From NCBI RefSeq assembly GCF_025146565.1, contig NZ_CP102258.1:1-64000 (forward strand): DNA of 64,000 nucleotides. Reading direction: 5' to 3'. Of this stretch, positions 17,430 through 26,432 are shown one piece after another. Each line of letters opens with the position of its first letter. The first letter of the stretch is position 1. The translations under genes were made by a program, and so were the position numbers. The notes under the pieces were generated by a model that was not told where the DNA came from, did not search any database, and was given only the letters and a program-made list of their open reading frames with translations. The stretch comes from Bacteroides eggerthii (GTDB taxonomy: Bacteria > Bacteroidota > Bacteroidia > Bacteroidales > Bacteroidaceae).

Positions 17430-17948
17430 TTATTTTCTTTTCTTCCTCTTCTTTGCCGACTCAACGGCTTCGGCAACGACCGGTTTATTCTCGAAGCGCT
17501 TGGCATAGTTGCTGTAATCGGGAACGGTACGCTCGTAAGTAGGATCAAGAAAGAGAGGGCTCGAAATGATGTGGTCGGCCGTACTGCGATTGCAGCAGAA
17601 AACAATATTCTCCACACCAGCCAGACGTGTCAAGGCTTTGACATCCGTATCGTGCGGCTGCAAGGTCATGGGATCTGTAAAGAAGAAGAGATAATCTATT
17701 TCCCCATCCACAATGCGCGAACCCATCTGCTGGTCGCCGCCCAAAGGGCCGGATTTAAGAATTGTGAAATCCCATTCGACATCGGGATGCTTCTCCTTCA
17801 GCGCTTCCAGAATAAGTGTTCCCGTAGTGCCCGTACAGTAGAATTTATGTCCCATAAGCAACTCCGAATTCCAAAGCGCCCACTCTATGAGGTCTTTCTT
17901 CATGGCATCATGCGCCACCAACCCGATCTTCCTTACCAATTTGTCCAT
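17430..17948 (-). CDS. mgsA: Methylglyoxal synthase
   Basis: Converts dihydroxyacetone phosphate to methylglyoxal and phosphate, a bypass of lower glycolysis under phosphate limitation. The 172-residue protein carries the family motifs: AHD near residue 12, CTGTTGT for phosphate binding (about 38-44), KSGPLGGDQQ with catalytic Asp72, FFTDPM and the histidine in LQPHDTD. A basic tail ends KKRKKRK, slightly longer than the Escherichia coli enzyme. It lies 50 bases after the glycosyltransferase gene and is probably last in the mtaB-acyltransferase-glycosyltransferase operon. Confidence 0.95.
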   Translation of the reverse strand: MDKLVRKIGLVAHDAMKKDLIEWALWNSELLMGHKFYCTGTTGTLILEALKEKHPDVEWDFTILKSGPLGGDQQMGSRIVDGEIDYLFFFTDPMTLQPHDTDVKALTRLAGVENIVFCCNRSTADHIISSPLFLDPTYERTVPDYSNYAKRFENKPVVAEAVESAKKRKKRK

Positions 17949-17998
17949 AAAACAATAACTTTTAATGATACAATAATTTTAGAAAAAGAGAACAGTTC

Positions 17999-19015
17999 TT
18001 ACAAGCGGGAAAAGAACTTCTTCCCATGTAAATAAAACTGCACCAAGATACTGCTTTTTGTCCGTTCGGGAATAACCGGAAGGGATGTTTTTTTCAGATT
18101 CTCTTCACGATCAGCCGCAAACAGGGGGCGGAGTGAATGAAAAGCGCGGCGTGCACGAAGCACCGCCCACATATTGGCAAACTGGCCTTTCAACAGGAAA
18201 CTCAGGGCAGCCACACAATCGAGCACCGTCCGCACACGCATCACATAGCCCAGTTCTTCTTCCGGCAGATTCTTATACAACATTACAAGATTGTTGCGGA
18301 AATTGAGAAAAGTCTTATGGGGATTCTCTTTCTTCAGGGTGGCGCCCCCCACATGGTAGACGGTGCTTTGGGGTACACAAACCAGCATCCGCCCGCGGGC
18401 ACGAAGCCGCCAACACAGGTCGATCTCTTCCATGTGGGCAAAAAAACGTCCGTCCAGTCCGCCGGCATCCTGATAGTCCTTCAGGCGTATGAACAAGGCA
18501 GCTCCCGTAGCCCAGAACACCGGAACAACGGTGTCATACTGCCCGTTGTCCTCCTCCACCACTCCCATTATCCGCCCGCGGCAGAAAGGATAGCCGTAAC
18601 GGTCTATGAACCCGCCGGCGGCGCCTGCATATTCAAACCGTTCCTTGTACCGCCAACTCCGGATTTTGGGCTGGCACGCCGCAACCTCCGGATGGGCATC
18701 CATATAGTCCACCAGCGGCGCAAGCCAATGCCCGGTAACCTCCACATCGGAGTTCAGCAGCACCACATATTCGGCAGACACCTGCTGCAAAGCAAGGTTA
18801 TAGCCTTCGGCAAAGCCCCGGTTTTTGTCTAATATAATAAGGTGTACGGAAGGAAACTCTTGGCGGAGCATCTCAACGGAAGCATCCGTCGAACCGTTGT
18901 CCGCCACATAAATCTCCGTGCCCTCCGTATCCGAACAGCGCACTACGGACGGCAGAAACGAACGTAGCATCTCACAGCCGTTCCAGTTCAATATGACAAC
19001 AGCCACCTTATCCAT
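17999..19015 (-). CDS. Family 2 glycosyltransferase
   Basis: A 338-residue GT-A fold glycosyltransferase. It opens VAVVILNWNG, has the nucleotide-binding ADNGSTDAS and a metal-binding LNSDVEV (DxD-like), then EEIDLCWRLRARG further on, as in rhamnosyl- or other deoxysugar-transferases that build cell-surface glycans. A short hydrophobic stretch near residue 275 may contact the membrane. Its start overlaps the end of the acyltransferase gene by eight bases, so the two are co-translated; that points to envelope glycolipid synthesis. Donor and acceptor cannot be read from sequence. An alternative start four codons upstream adds MWCG. Confidence 0.88.
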   Translation of the reverse strand: MDKVAVVILNWNGCEMLRSFLPSVVRCSDTEGTEIYVADNGSTDASVEMLRQEFPSVHLIILDKNRGFAEGYNLALQQVSAEYVVLLNSDVEVTGHWLAPLVDYMDAHPEVAACQPKIRSWRYKERFEYAGAAGGFIDRYGYPFCRGRIMGVVEEDNGQYDTVVPVFWATGAALFIRLKDYQDAGGLDGRFFAHMEEIDLCWRLRARGRMLVCVPQSTVYHVGGATLKKENPHKTFLNFRNNLVMLYKNLPEEELGYVMRVRTVLDCVAALSFLLKGQFANMWAVLRARRAFHSLRPLFAADREENLKKTSLPVIPERTKSSILVQFYLHGKKFFSRL

Positions 19016-19907
19016 GCCGCACCACATCTTCGCGTTTCAGTTTCCAGCGCTTATGCGACCAGAACCAATAAGCCGGTTCCCTGCGAATGGTCTGTTCCAG
19101 CCTTCGGGCAAACAGTTCGGTTATCTCTCCGTCGGCCGTTTCTTTGGGAGTTTCGGTTATCAAGTCGAACTCCACCCTGCAATATCCCCTGCGCTGCTTC
19201 TTCAATTCACAATAGAATACGGGGAAATCCATCAGCTTGGCTATGCGTTCGGCGCCGTCCATAAAGCCGGTGTCCTGATTCAGGAAAGTAGTCCAATGAT
19301 GAGCCTCGTTGATATTGGGGGATTGGTCGGTTATCATTCCCACTGCCACACGCTTATTGTCGCGACACAACCTGATGATTTCGCGCGCCGTAGAATGTTT
19401 CGGCACATTGTAACCGCCAAAACGGGCGCGTATACGCTTGAACATCGCATCCATATATCGGTTGTGCAGCGGTTTGTAGATTTGCACCGGTATGTCGCCC
19501 TCCTGCATGATAGCCCCCATGCCTATGATCCATTCGAAGTTTGCATAATGGGGAATGAGGAGCACTATCCCGCCATGCCTTTCAATCATGGCAAGAAATT
19601 CTTCCTTATTGTCATATTCCATGCGACAGCAAAGCTCCTTGAAAGACATGCGCAGCATCTTCACCTCCTCCAGCATATAGTCGCAGATGTAACGGTAGAA
19701 CTTGCGCTCTATCTCCCTCAGCTCCGCTTCGGACTTCTCGGGGAATGCGTTGCGCAGGTTATTGCGTACCACCCTGCGCCGGTAGTGCACAATGTGATGC
19801 ATCAGAAAGCAAAATCCGTCGGACAGCACATAAAGCGCCCTGAAAGGCAATAACGCCAACAGCCACATACCGGCATAAGTCAGCCAATAGATTAATCTTG
19901 ATTTCAC
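19008..19907 (-). CDS. Lipid A biosynthesis (late) acyltransferase, LpxL/HtrB family
   Basis: Transfers a secondary acyl chain to lipid A precursors at the inner face of the inner membrane. The 299-residue protein has an N-terminal membrane anchor (LIYWLTYAGMWLLALLPF) and the family's H-x4-E catalytic motif in PHYANFEW (about residues 118-125), then a conserved TDQSPN segment and a C-terminal EPAYWFWSHKRWK. The last motif is diagnostic of the LpxL/HtrB/MsbB family. Bacteroides lipid A is penta-acylated and usually has a single such enzyme. Operonic with the glycosyltransferase behind it and mtaB in front. Confidence 0.9.
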   Translation of the reverse strand: MKSRLIYWLTYAGMWLLALLPFRALYVLSDGFCFLMHHIVHYRRRVVRNNLRNAFPEKSEAELREIERKFYRYICDYMLEEVKMLRMSFKELCCRMEYDNKEEFLAMIERHGGIVLLIPHYANFEWIIGMGAIMQEGDIPVQIYKPLHNRYMDAMFKRIRARFGGYNVPKHSTAREIIRLCRDNKRVAVGMITDQSPNINEAHHWTTFLNQDTGFMDGAERIAKLMDFPVFYCELKKQRRGYCRVEFDLITETPKETADGEITELFARRLEQTIRREPAYWFWSHKRWKLKREDVVRHG

Positions 19908-19955
19908 TCTGTCAATTTCAAATTACTAATTCCGATCATTAATTACGGCTATCAG

Positions 19956-21287
19956 TTACCGGCCGCCGGCATCGCCCAACAGACCCAGAAGAGCCGTACC
20001 GTCTTCATTGAACTCTCCCATACGCGCCGGAACCACGCGGTTGTCCAGCGCATCATCGTGCGGAACCTCCACCCGGATGTAGTTCGGAGTGAAGCCATGC
20101 ATCGGCGTCCCCGGCTTGGAGCGTTCCAAGAGAACGGGCATCGTCTGTCCGATATGGCGGGCATAGAACGAACGCGTTTTTTCCTCCGACAATTCCAGCA
20201 GAAGTTGGCTGCGTCTGTGTTTTTCCTCGGAGGATACCACATGCTCTATTTTCAAGGCCTGCGTACCCGGACGTTCGGAATAGCTGAACACATGAAGTTG
20301 CGTCACATCCAGCCCCTGAATGAAGCGGTATGCCTGTTCAAAATACTCTTCCGTCTCCCCACGCGTGCCTACAATCACGTCCACTCCGATAAACGCGTCG
20401 GGCATCACTTCCTTTATCTTCTTCACCTTAGAAGCAAACAGTGCTGTGTCATACCGCCTGCGCATCAGCTTCAGCACTTCATCGCTGCCCGACTGCAACG
20501 GGATGTGGAAGTGAGGCATGAACCGCTTGGAACGGGACACGAACTCTATGATTTCGTCCGTCAGCAGATTAGGCTCAATGGAAGATATGCGGTAACGCTC
20601 AATGCCCTCCACCTCATCCAATGCCTTGACCAAATCAAAGAAAGTCTCTCCCGTCGTCTTGCCGAAATCACCGATATTGACCCCCGTCAGCACAATCTCC
20701 TTTCCACCTTCGGCTGCCGCCTGACGGGCCTGTTCCACCAAAGAAGCAACGCTTCCGTTGCGGCTGCGTCCTCTGGCAAAGGGAATGGTGCAATAGGAAC
20801 AATAATAGTCGCAACCGTCCTGTACTTTCAGGAAAAAACGGGTGCGGTCGCCACGCGAACACGACGGAGCAAACGAACGGATATCCTTCAAAGCGGAAGT
20901 ATAGGCTTCACCCGTTTCATGCTTCTGCAAATCGCCCAGATACCGGAGCAGGTCTTTCTTCTGTTCCGCCCCAAGCACAACATCCACACCTTCTATCTTT
21001 GCCACCACATCCGGCTTCAACTGGGCATAACATCCCGTCACCACCACAAAAGCGCCCGGATGCTGCTTCACCAGCCGATGAATGGCCTGGCGGCATTTCT
21101 TATCGGCCACCTCGGTGACCGAACAGGTGTTTACCACACATATATCCGCTTTCTCTCCTTTGCGTGCCGTACGCACTCCTGCCTCCCGCAGGATCTTACC
21201 GATAGTCGAGGTCTCCGAGAAATTCAGCTTGCACCCCAACGTATAGTAAACCGCCGTCTTATCTTGAAATATATTGGTATCTATCAT
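19956..21287 (-). CDS. mtaB: tRNA N6-threonylcarbamoyladenosine(37) methylthiotransferase
   Basis: A radical SAM enzyme that adds a methylthio group to t6A37 of ANN-decoding tRNAs. The 443-residue protein has the N-terminal cluster cysteines C19, C55 and C86, the radical SAM triad in CDYYCSYC (C159, C163, C166) and a C-terminal TRAM-like domain. The GCKLN opening and TCSVTEVAD separate MtaB from MiaB and RimO. It starts 84 bases from the divergent acyl-CoA ligase; a TACCTTTG -7 box faces it in that gap. First gene of the minus-strand group running to mgsA. Confidence 0.93.
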   Translation of the reverse strand: MIDTNIFQDKTAVYYTLGCKLNFSETSTIGKILREAGVRTARKGEKADICVVNTCSVTEVADKKCRQAIHRLVKQHPGAFVVVTGCYAQLKPDVVAKIEGVDVVLGAEQKKDLLRYLGDLQKHETGEAYTSALKDIRSFAPSCSRGDRTRFFLKVQDGCDYYCSYCTIPFARGRSRNGSVASLVEQARQAAAEGGKEIVLTGVNIGDFGKTTGETFFDLVKALDEVEGIERYRISSIEPNLLTDEIIEFVSRSKRFMPHFHIPLQSGSDEVLKLMRRRYDTALFASKVKKIKEVMPDAFIGVDVIVGTRGETEEYFEQAYRFIQGLDVTQLHVFSYSERPGTQALKIEHVVSSEEKHRRSQLLLELSEEKTRSFYARHIGQTMPVLLERSKPGTPMHGFTPNYIRVEVPHDDALDNRVVPARMGEFNEDGTALLGLLGDAGGR

Positions 21288-21371
21288 GAGCCTAAATCAG
21301 ATTTTCGGGGCAAAGGTACACATTATTATTATATTTTTCCTACTTTTGCACAATTCATCAAAAAACGTGCA

Positions 21372-23045
21372 ATGATACAAGAAAACTTTATCAAGCTATA
21401 CGAACATAGTTTCCGCGAGAATTGGGACCTCCCCTGCTACACCGATTACGGAGAAAACGAAAGCTATACTTATGGAGAAGTAGCGCAAGAAATAGCCAAG
21501 TTGCATCTGCTATTCAAGCATTGCAGCCTGCGCCGCGGCGACAAAATAACGGTTATCGGCAAAAACAACGCCCGCTGGTGCATTGCATATATGGCCACCA
21601 TCACCTACGGCGGCATCGTAGTGCCCATCTTGCAGGATTTCAATCCCAATGATGTGCACCACATCGTCAACCATTCGGAATCCGTCTTCCTTTTCACCAG
21701 CGACAGCATTTGGGAACATCTGGAAGAAGAACGGCTCACCGGGCTGCGCGGCGTTTTCTCACTCAACGACTTCCGCTGCTTGTACCAGCGCGACGGAGAA
21801 ACCATCCAACGTTTTCTCAAACACTTGGACAACGAGATGCACAAGACCTATCCGAAAGGGTTCCGGCAGGAAGATGTAGTTTATACGGATCTTTCCAACG
21901 ACAAAGTAATGTTGCTGAACTATACCTCCGGCACAACGGGATTCAGCAAAGGCGTTATGCTGACAGGCAACAACCTTGCAGGTAACGTCACTTTCGGCAT
22001 TCGCACCGGATTACTGAAAAAAGGAGACAAGGTGCTGTCTTTCCTGCCCCTGGCGCATGCCTATGGTTGCGCCTTCGACTTCCTGACCGCTACGGCTGTG
22101 GGTACGCACGTCACATTGTTGGGCAAAGTGCCCTCGCCAAAAATTCTGATGAAAGCGTTCGAAGAAGTAAAACCAAACCTGATAATCACCGTCCCCCTCG
22201 TTATCGAAAAGATATACAAGAATGTCATTCAACCCATCATCAACAAAAAGTCCATGAAATGGGCCCTCAGCATCCCGTTGCTGGACGGACAGATATACGG
22301 ACAAATCCGTAAGAAACTGGTGGACGCACTGGGCGGCCGGTTCAAAGAAGTGATTATCGGAGGAGCCGCAATGAACCCGGAAGTGGAAGAGTTCTTCCAC
22401 CGCATCAAATTCCCGTTCAACATAGGTTACGGCATGACGGAATGCGGACCGCTGATCAGCTACGCTCCCTGGAACGAATTCGTGCCCACCTCTTCCGGAC
22501 GGGTACTCGACATCATGGAAGCACGTATCTACAAGGAAAATCCGGACGACCGGCTCGGCGAAATACAGGTACGCGGCGAAAACGTAATGGTGGGTTATTA
22601 TAAAAACCCGGAAGCCACCAAGGAAGTATTCACCGAAGACGGCTGGCTGCGCACCGGCGACTTAGGCACGCTGGATGAAAATAACAACCTCTACATACGC
22701 GGACGAAGCAAGACCATGATCCTTAGCTCCAGCGGACAAAACATTTTTCCGGAAGAAATAGAGGCACGTCTCAACAACATGCCGTTTGTTCTGGAAAGTC
22801 TTGTGATTGAACGCAATAAGAAACTGGTAGCCTTAGTCTACGCTGATTATGAGGCATTGGATTCCTTAGGGCTGAACAATCCGGAGAATATAAAGACCAT
22901 TATGGACGAAAATCTCAAGAACCTGAACAATAGCGTTGCTGCTTACGAAAAGATCAGTCAAATACAGCTTTACCCGACAGAATTTGAGAAAACACCCAAA
23001 AGAAGCATCAAAAGGTATTTATATAACAGCATTGCAGAAGATTAA
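21372..23045 (+). CDS. AMP-dependent long-chain fatty acid-CoA ligase
   Basis: Activates a carboxylic acid, probably a long-chain fatty acid, with ATP and CoA. The 557-residue protein has the adenylation P-loop YTSGTTGFSKG (about 184-194), GYGMTECGP (substrate and AMP binding), the W-L-R-T-GDLG hinge segment and the C-terminal IRGRSKTMI, all standard for the ANL superfamily. The open frame extends far upstream through the antisense of mtaB; the start at 21372 (MIQENFIKLYEHS) is where family similarity begins and follows a TACTTTTG -7 element. Fatty-acid specificity is inferred from similarity to FadD/FAA1 forms. Confidence 0.92.
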   Translation: MIQENFIKLYEHSFRENWDLPCYTDYGENESYTYGEVAQEIAKLHLLFKHCSLRRGDKITVIGKNNARWCIAYMATITYGGIVVPILQDFNPNDVHHIVNHSESVFLFTSDSIWEHLEEERLTGLRGVFSLNDFRCLYQRDGETIQRFLKHLDNEMHKTYPKGFRQEDVVYTDLSNDKVMLLNYTSGTTGFSKGVMLTGNNLAGNVTFGIRTGLLKKGDKVLSFLPLAHAYGCAFDFLTATAVGTHVTLLGKVPSPKILMKAFEEVKPNLIITVPLVIEKIYKNVIQPIINKKSMKWALSIPLLDGQIYGQIRKKLVDALGGRFKEVIIGGAAMNPEVEEFFHRIKFPFNIGYGMTECGPLISYAPWNEFVPTSSGRVLDIMEARIYKENPDDRLGEIQVRGENVMVGYYKNPEATKEVFTEDGWLRTGDLGTLDENNNLYIRGRSKTMILSSSGQNIFPEEIEARLNNMPFVLESLVIERNKKLVALVYADYEALDSLGLNNPENIKTIMDENLKNLNNSVAAYEKISQIQLYPTEFEKTPKRSIKRYLYNSIAED

Positions 23046-23202
23046 CATGTTGTAGAACATATCAAAAGCGAGAAAAACGGGCTTTCCTCCAAAAAAAATA
23101 TAAAAAAAGTTGGGTTTTGGAGAACAACGTATCTAAAAAGTGCATACCTTTGCATCGTTTTAATAAAGCAATTGATTGTATTACGTTTTAAAAGTAAAGA
23201 AA

Positions 23203-23409
23203 ATGAAAAAATTAGTTTTGATGGCCGTAGCTATCGTAGCAGTATCTTTCGCATCTTGTGGTAACAAAGCAGCTAACGCAGAACAAGCAACAGCTGACTC
23301 AATCCGTATCGCTGACTCAATCGCAGCTGTAGAAGCAGCAGCAGCTGAAGCAGCAGCATCAGTAGCTGACACTACTGCAGTAGATAGCGCAGCAGTTGTA
23401 GCTGAATAA
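23203..23409 (+). CDS. Small alanine-rich lipoprotein
   Basis: A 68-residue predicted lipoprotein: signal peptide with lipobox FASC (Cys19), then a low-complexity acidic tail rich in Ala, Asp, Ser and Thr (ADSIRIADSIAAVEAAAAEA...). Codon use is strongly biased and a TACCTTTG box at 23145-23152 precedes it, suggesting high expression; it ends at a strong terminator. The heptad-like alanine pattern suggests a helical rod, as in small Bacteroidota surface or periplasmic lipoproteins. No function can be assigned. Confidence 0.75.
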   Translation: MKKLVLMAVAIVAVSFASCGNKAANAEQATADSIRIADSIAAVEAAAAEAAASVADTTAVDSAAVVAE

Positions 23410-23435
23410 TTTCAGAACAACATTAGAGAGAATTG

Positions 23436-23473
23436 AAAGTCTGACGTACGGAAAGTACGGACAGACTTTTTTT
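23436..23473 (+). terminator. Rho-independent terminator after the small lipoprotein
   Basis: AAGTCTG-ACGTAC pairs with GTACG-GACAGACTT around GGAAA, followed by seven Ts. It is 26 bases after the stop. The following 23474-23597 holds no gene. Confidence 0.9.
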
Positions 23474-23597
23474 ATGTCCTTACTTCTCCATCGCATAAAG
23501 AGTTTACATCGTGACTCTAAGAAGTTAACACACTCCGGACAGGAAGTTAACATCAAGCCTGCATTTTATTAACTTCATTGCAATGGCAGGTTGATAT

Positions 23598-23635
23598 AAA
23601 AAAAGCCCGACTCTATCCAAATAGAATCGGGCTTC
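23598..23635 (-). terminator. Terminator of the rpsF-rpsR-rplI operon
   Basis: On the minus strand AAGCCCGATTCTAT pairs with ATAGAGTCGGGCTT, followed by a T-run (A-run on plus at 23598-23604). It lies about 20 bases past the rplI stop. Confidence 0.9.
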
Positions 23636-23656
23636 CCAATATATACGAAGGATTAA

Positions 23657-24106
23657 TTATGCTTCTTCAGCAACTACTTCGAAAGGAATTTCTACAGAAA
23701 CTTCCTTGTGCAGTTTAACAATAGCTTTGTAGCTACCAACTTCTTTCACTGCGTCTTTAACAACGATAATCTTACGATCGATGTTATGACCCAATTTAGC
23801 CAGCTCCTCAGCAATCTGAATGTTACCAACCGAACCGAAGATAGTACCTGTTGCACTAACCTTAGTAGCGATCTTCAAAGATACGCCTTCCAGCTTAGCA
23901 GCCAGTTCTTCAGCATCTTTTCTGATCTTCTCCAGCTTGTGGGCACGCTGTTTCAGCTCTTCGGCCAACATTTTCTTTGCAGAAGGAGAAGCAATGACAG
24001 CTTTTCCTGTCGGGATGAGGTAGTTACGACCATAACCGGACTTAACGGTTACGATATCGTTCTTATAACCCAAGTTTACTATGTCTTCTTTCAATATAAT
24101 TTCCAT
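23657..24106 (-). CDS. rplI: 50S ribosomal protein L9
   Basis: Structural protein of the large ribosomal subunit, binding 23S rRNA near the L1 stalk. The 149-residue protein shows the L9 opening MEIILKEDIVNLGYKNDIV, the glycine-rich GYGRNYLIPTGKA signature (about 24-36), a long connecting helix and the C-terminal domain. Last gene of the usual S6-S18-L9 operon, 15 bases after rpsR. Confidence 0.98.
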   Translation of the reverse strand: MEIILKEDIVNLGYKNDIVTVKSGYGRNYLIPTGKAVIASPSAKKMLAEELKQRAHKLEKIRKDAEELAAKLEGVSLKIATKVSATGTIFGSVGNIQIAEELAKLGHNIDRKIIVVKDAVKEVGSYKAIVKLHKEVSVEIPFEVVAEEA

Positions 24107-24121
24107 ACTTTCCTCCTCCTA

Positions 24122-24394
24122 TTATTTCATCATGTCAGTTACATAAGGCAGCAACGCCAAGTGACGCGCTCTCTTCACAGCTTGAGCTACACGACGTTGG
24201 AACTTCAAAGAAGTACCGGTAATACGACGCGGAAGGATCTTACCTTGCTCATTCAAGAATTTCTTCAAGAATTCAGGATCTTTGTAGTCGATGTACTTAA
24301 TACCGCTCTTTTTGAAACGGCAGTATTTTTTCTTCTTAACGTCTACTGAGGGCGGAGTTAAATATCTGATTTCTGATTGAACTTGTTGTGCCAT
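24122..24394 (-). CDS. rpsR: 30S ribosomal protein S18
   Basis: Small-subunit protein that forms a heterodimer with S6 on the platform. The 90-residue protein contains the [15 protein letters not shown] and [20 protein letters not shown] stretches of S18. It lies two bases after rpsF and 15 before rplI. As in other Bacteroidota, no ssb gene is present between rpsF and rpsR. Confidence 0.98.
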   Translation of the reverse strand: MAQQVQSEIRYLTPPSVDVKKKKYCRFKKSGIKYIDYKDPEFLKKFLNEQGKILPRRITGTSLKFQRRVAQAVKRARHLALLPYVTDMMK

Positions 24395-24396
24395 GA

Positions 24397-24741
24397 TTAA
24401 TCCTCCTTTTTAGTTGATTTAACACTTCTTCTCTTCGCAGCGTATTCAGCAGCGTACTTGTCTTGCTTGAAAGTCAAGAAGCGGATAACGCGCTCGTCAC
24501 GACGGAAGTTTAATTCCAATTTCTCAATTACAGTAGGTTCTGCATTGAACTCAATCAGCTGATAGAAACCGGTTGACTTCTTCTGGATTGGATAAGCCAG
24601 CTTTTTCAGTCCCCAGTTTTCTTCATTTACAATCTCAGCACCTTCAGCAGTAAGGATGCCTTTGAATTTTTCTACCGCTTCCTTCATCTGAACATCAGAC
24701 AAAACGGGAGTCAAAATGAAAACGGTTTCGTATTGATTCAT
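24397..24741 (-). CDS. rpsF: 30S ribosomal protein S6
   Basis: Small-subunit protein paired with S18. The 114-residue protein opens [16 protein letters not shown] and contains [19 protein letters not shown], both typical of S6. First gene of the operon, transcribed from a consensus promoter 48-78 bases upstream and divergent from the MarR gene. Confidence 0.98.
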   Translation of the reverse strand: MNQYETVFILTPVLSDVQMKEAVEKFKGILTAEGAEIVNEENWGLKKLAYPIQKKSTGFYQLIEFNAEPTVIEKLELNFRRDERVIRFLTFKQDKYAAEYAAKRRSVKSTKKED

Positions 24742-24788
24742 ACTCGTTTAATTAAATAAATAAATTATTTGTTTATTAAATGCGGGTG

Positions 24789-24819
24789 CAAAGGTAGACA
24801 TTTTATTTTGAACTGCAAA
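24789..24819 (-). promoter_or_regulatory. Promoter of the rpsF operon
   Basis: On the minus strand TTTG (plus 24816-24819) and TACCTTTG (plus 24789-24796) are 19 bases apart, an exact Bacteroides-type promoter. Confidence 0.75.
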
Positions 24820-24833
24820 AATAAGCGGACTTA

Positions 24834-24865
24834 TTTTGTATTGTATCCAACTTATGCTATATTTG
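24834..24865 (+). promoter_or_regulatory. Promoter of the MarR-family gene
   Basis: TTTTG at 24834-24838 and TATATTTG at 24858-24865 are separated by 19 bases. Transcription would start about 15-20 bases before the preferred ATG at 24890, which supports that start over the upstream one at 24836. Confidence 0.75.
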
Positions 24866-24889
24866 CAAAGTTGTTTAAACAATAATTTC

Positions 24890-25336
24890 ATGATAGAGCA
24901 ATTCAACTTTGATATCCGGCTGATATTTGCCATACTCAATGGCAAAGTATCTGCTGCCATCAACCGCAAATTATCGCGCAACTTCAGGCAGAACGGTTTG
25001 GAAATCACCCCCGAACAATGGACAGTCCTCATCTTCTTATGGGAAAAAGACGGGGTGACACAGCAAGAATTGTGCAATGCAACTTTTAAGGACAAGCCCA
25101 GCATGACCCGCCTCATAGACAATATGGAACGGCAACATCTTGTTGTACGCATCTCCGACAAAAAAGACCGCCGCACCAACTTGATACACCTCACCAAAGA
25201 TGGCAAGGAGCTGGAAGAACGCGCCCGCATCATTGCCAATCAAACGCTAAAAGAAGCATTGCAAGGCATCACCCTTGAAGAGTTAAGCGTTAGTCAGGAA
25301 GTCTTGAGAAAAATATTTTTCAACACGAAAGATTAG
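24890..25336 (+). CDS. MarR-family transcriptional regulator
   Basis: A 148-residue winged-helix regulator. LEITPEQWTVLIFLWEKDGVTQQELC followed by SMTRLIDNMERQHLVVR forms the HTH, and DKKDRRTNLIHLTKDGKEL is the wing typical of MarR proteins, which bind palindromes near their own promoter and respond to small ligands. The upstream ATG at 24836 overlaps the promoter and is rejected. Next on the strand is a 58-codon membrane protein gene that might be co-transcribed. The ligand is unknown. Confidence 0.92.
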   Translation: MIEQFNFDIRLIFAILNGKVSAAINRKLSRNFRQNGLEITPEQWTVLIFLWEKDGVTQQELCNATFKDKPSMTRLIDNMERQHLVVRISDKKDRRTNLIHLTKDGKELEERARIIANQTLKEALQGITLEELSVSQEVLRKIFFNTKD

Positions 25337-25466
25337 GATATTCCTCATTCTTCATTAAATTAGGTTGAATAATAGTTTTTTTGCAAAAATAATTTCGCTT
25401 GTTAAAGAATTATGCTTTTCTTTGTAACAAGAATATGAAAATAATAATCTATTAAAATACACACAC

Positions 25467-25643
25467 ATGAAAGGCTTATTAAAAAATCTGGGATTGATAT
25501 TAATCTTGGTAGGAGCTGTAATCTTGGTTGCATGTTCTTTTACCGGCAATGTAAATAACAACGCGATTTTGGGAACCAGCGCTGTATTAGTTGTAATAGG
25601 ATTGATTTCTTACATCCTTATCAACAAAAGAATTGCGGATTAA
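25467..25643 (+). CDS. Small two-helix membrane protein
   Basis: A 58-residue open frame too short for routine calling: MKGLLKNLGLILILVGAVIL opens a first membrane helix, a short polar loop (SFTGNVNNN) follows, and ILGTSAVLVVIGLISYILI is a second helix before a basic tail INKRIAD. It has its own upstream AT-rich region and is followed 20 bases on by a strong bidirectional terminator. Both hydrophobic segments and the terminator support a real gene. Function is unknown. Confidence 0.75.
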   Translation: MKGLLKNLGLILILVGAVILVACSFTGNVNNNAILGTSAVLVVIGLISYILINKRIAD

Positions 25644-25660
25644 TACCGAGAAAAAGAAAT

Positions 25661-25697
25661 AAAAAAAGACGGTTGCAATGCAACCGTCTTTTTTTAT
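25661..25697. terminator. Bidirectional terminator between the small membrane protein and rprY
   Basis: GACGGTTGCA pairs perfectly with TGCAACCGTC (25668-25688) with an A-run on the left and T-run on the right, so it works on both strands for the two convergent genes. Confidence 0.9.
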
Positions 25698-25725
25698 TGT
25701 CCGTTCCACCCGGGAAGCAAGCCGT

Positions 25726-26427
25726 TTAGGCATCAGCTTCCGGAGTGATCAGTTTATATCCTTTTCCATGAATATTGATGATCTCGATAGATTCATCTTC
25801 TTTCAGGTGCTTACGCAACTTGGTGATATACACATCCATGCTACGTGCGTTAAAGTAGTTATCATCAATCCAAATCGTCTTCAATGCAAAATCGCGTTGA
25901 AGGATTTCATTGGCATGTGCACAAAGCAGACCCAGCAATTCCGACTCTTTTGTAGTCAACTTCGTTTGCTTATCGGGTGTTGACAAAATCTGTTTCTGGG
26001 TATCAAACGTAAACTTGCCAATCTTGTAAATGCTGCTTTCTTTGTTCTTCTTGCCACGTACACGTCTCAAGATAGCTTCAATTCTGAAAGTCAGCTCTTC
26101 CATACTGAACGGTTTCGTGATATAATCGTCCGCACCAATTTTAAAGCCCTCCAGAATATCTTCCTTCAGTGTTTTAGCCGTCAAGAAGATAACGGGGATT
26201 TCCGCATTGGCGGCACGAACTTCTTGCGCCAGTGTAAAACCGTCTTTCTTCGGCATCATTACGTCAAACACGCACAAGTCATATTTATTCTTCAGGAAAG
26301 CCTTGTATCCTGCTTCTCCATCGGGATATAACTCGGCAGCATAACCCTTAGCCTGTAAATATTCTCTTAAAAGCATGCCAAGATTCTCATCATCTTCGCA
26401 CAATAAAATACGCAGTTTCTCATCCAT
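25726..26427 (-). CDS. rprY: Response regulator RprY (OmpR family)
   Basis: A 233-residue DNA-binding response regulator: receiver domain (about 1-120) with the acidic pocket ED at 11-12 and phospho-acceptor Asp55 in CVFDVMMPKK, then an OmpR-type winged helix (about 135-228) ending INIHGKGYKLI. Together with the kinase upstream it matches the RprX/RprY pair described in Bacteroides fragilis and Bacteroides thetaiotaomicron. An in-frame TTG at 26436 is possible, but the ATG at 26427, five bases after the kinase stop, is preferred. Confidence 0.93.
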   Translation of the reverse strand: MDEKLRILLCEDDENLGMLLREYLQAKGYAAELYPDGEAGYKAFLKNKYDLCVFDVMMPKKDGFTLAQEVRAANAEIPVIFLTAKTLKEDILEGFKIGADDYITKPFSMEELTFRIEAILRRVRGKKNKESSIYKIGKFTFDTQKQILSTPDKQTKLTTKESELLGLLCAHANEILQRDFALKTIWIDDNYFNARSMDVYITKLRKHLKEDESIEIINIHGKGYKLITPEADA

Positions 26428-26432
26428 ATCAA

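Noticed and set aside
20058..21371. N-terminal extension of the acyl-CoA ligase frame by about 438 codons
   Set aside because: The extension is the antisense of mtaB and lacks domain-like sequence; ligase similarity begins at 21372, after a promoter-like element.
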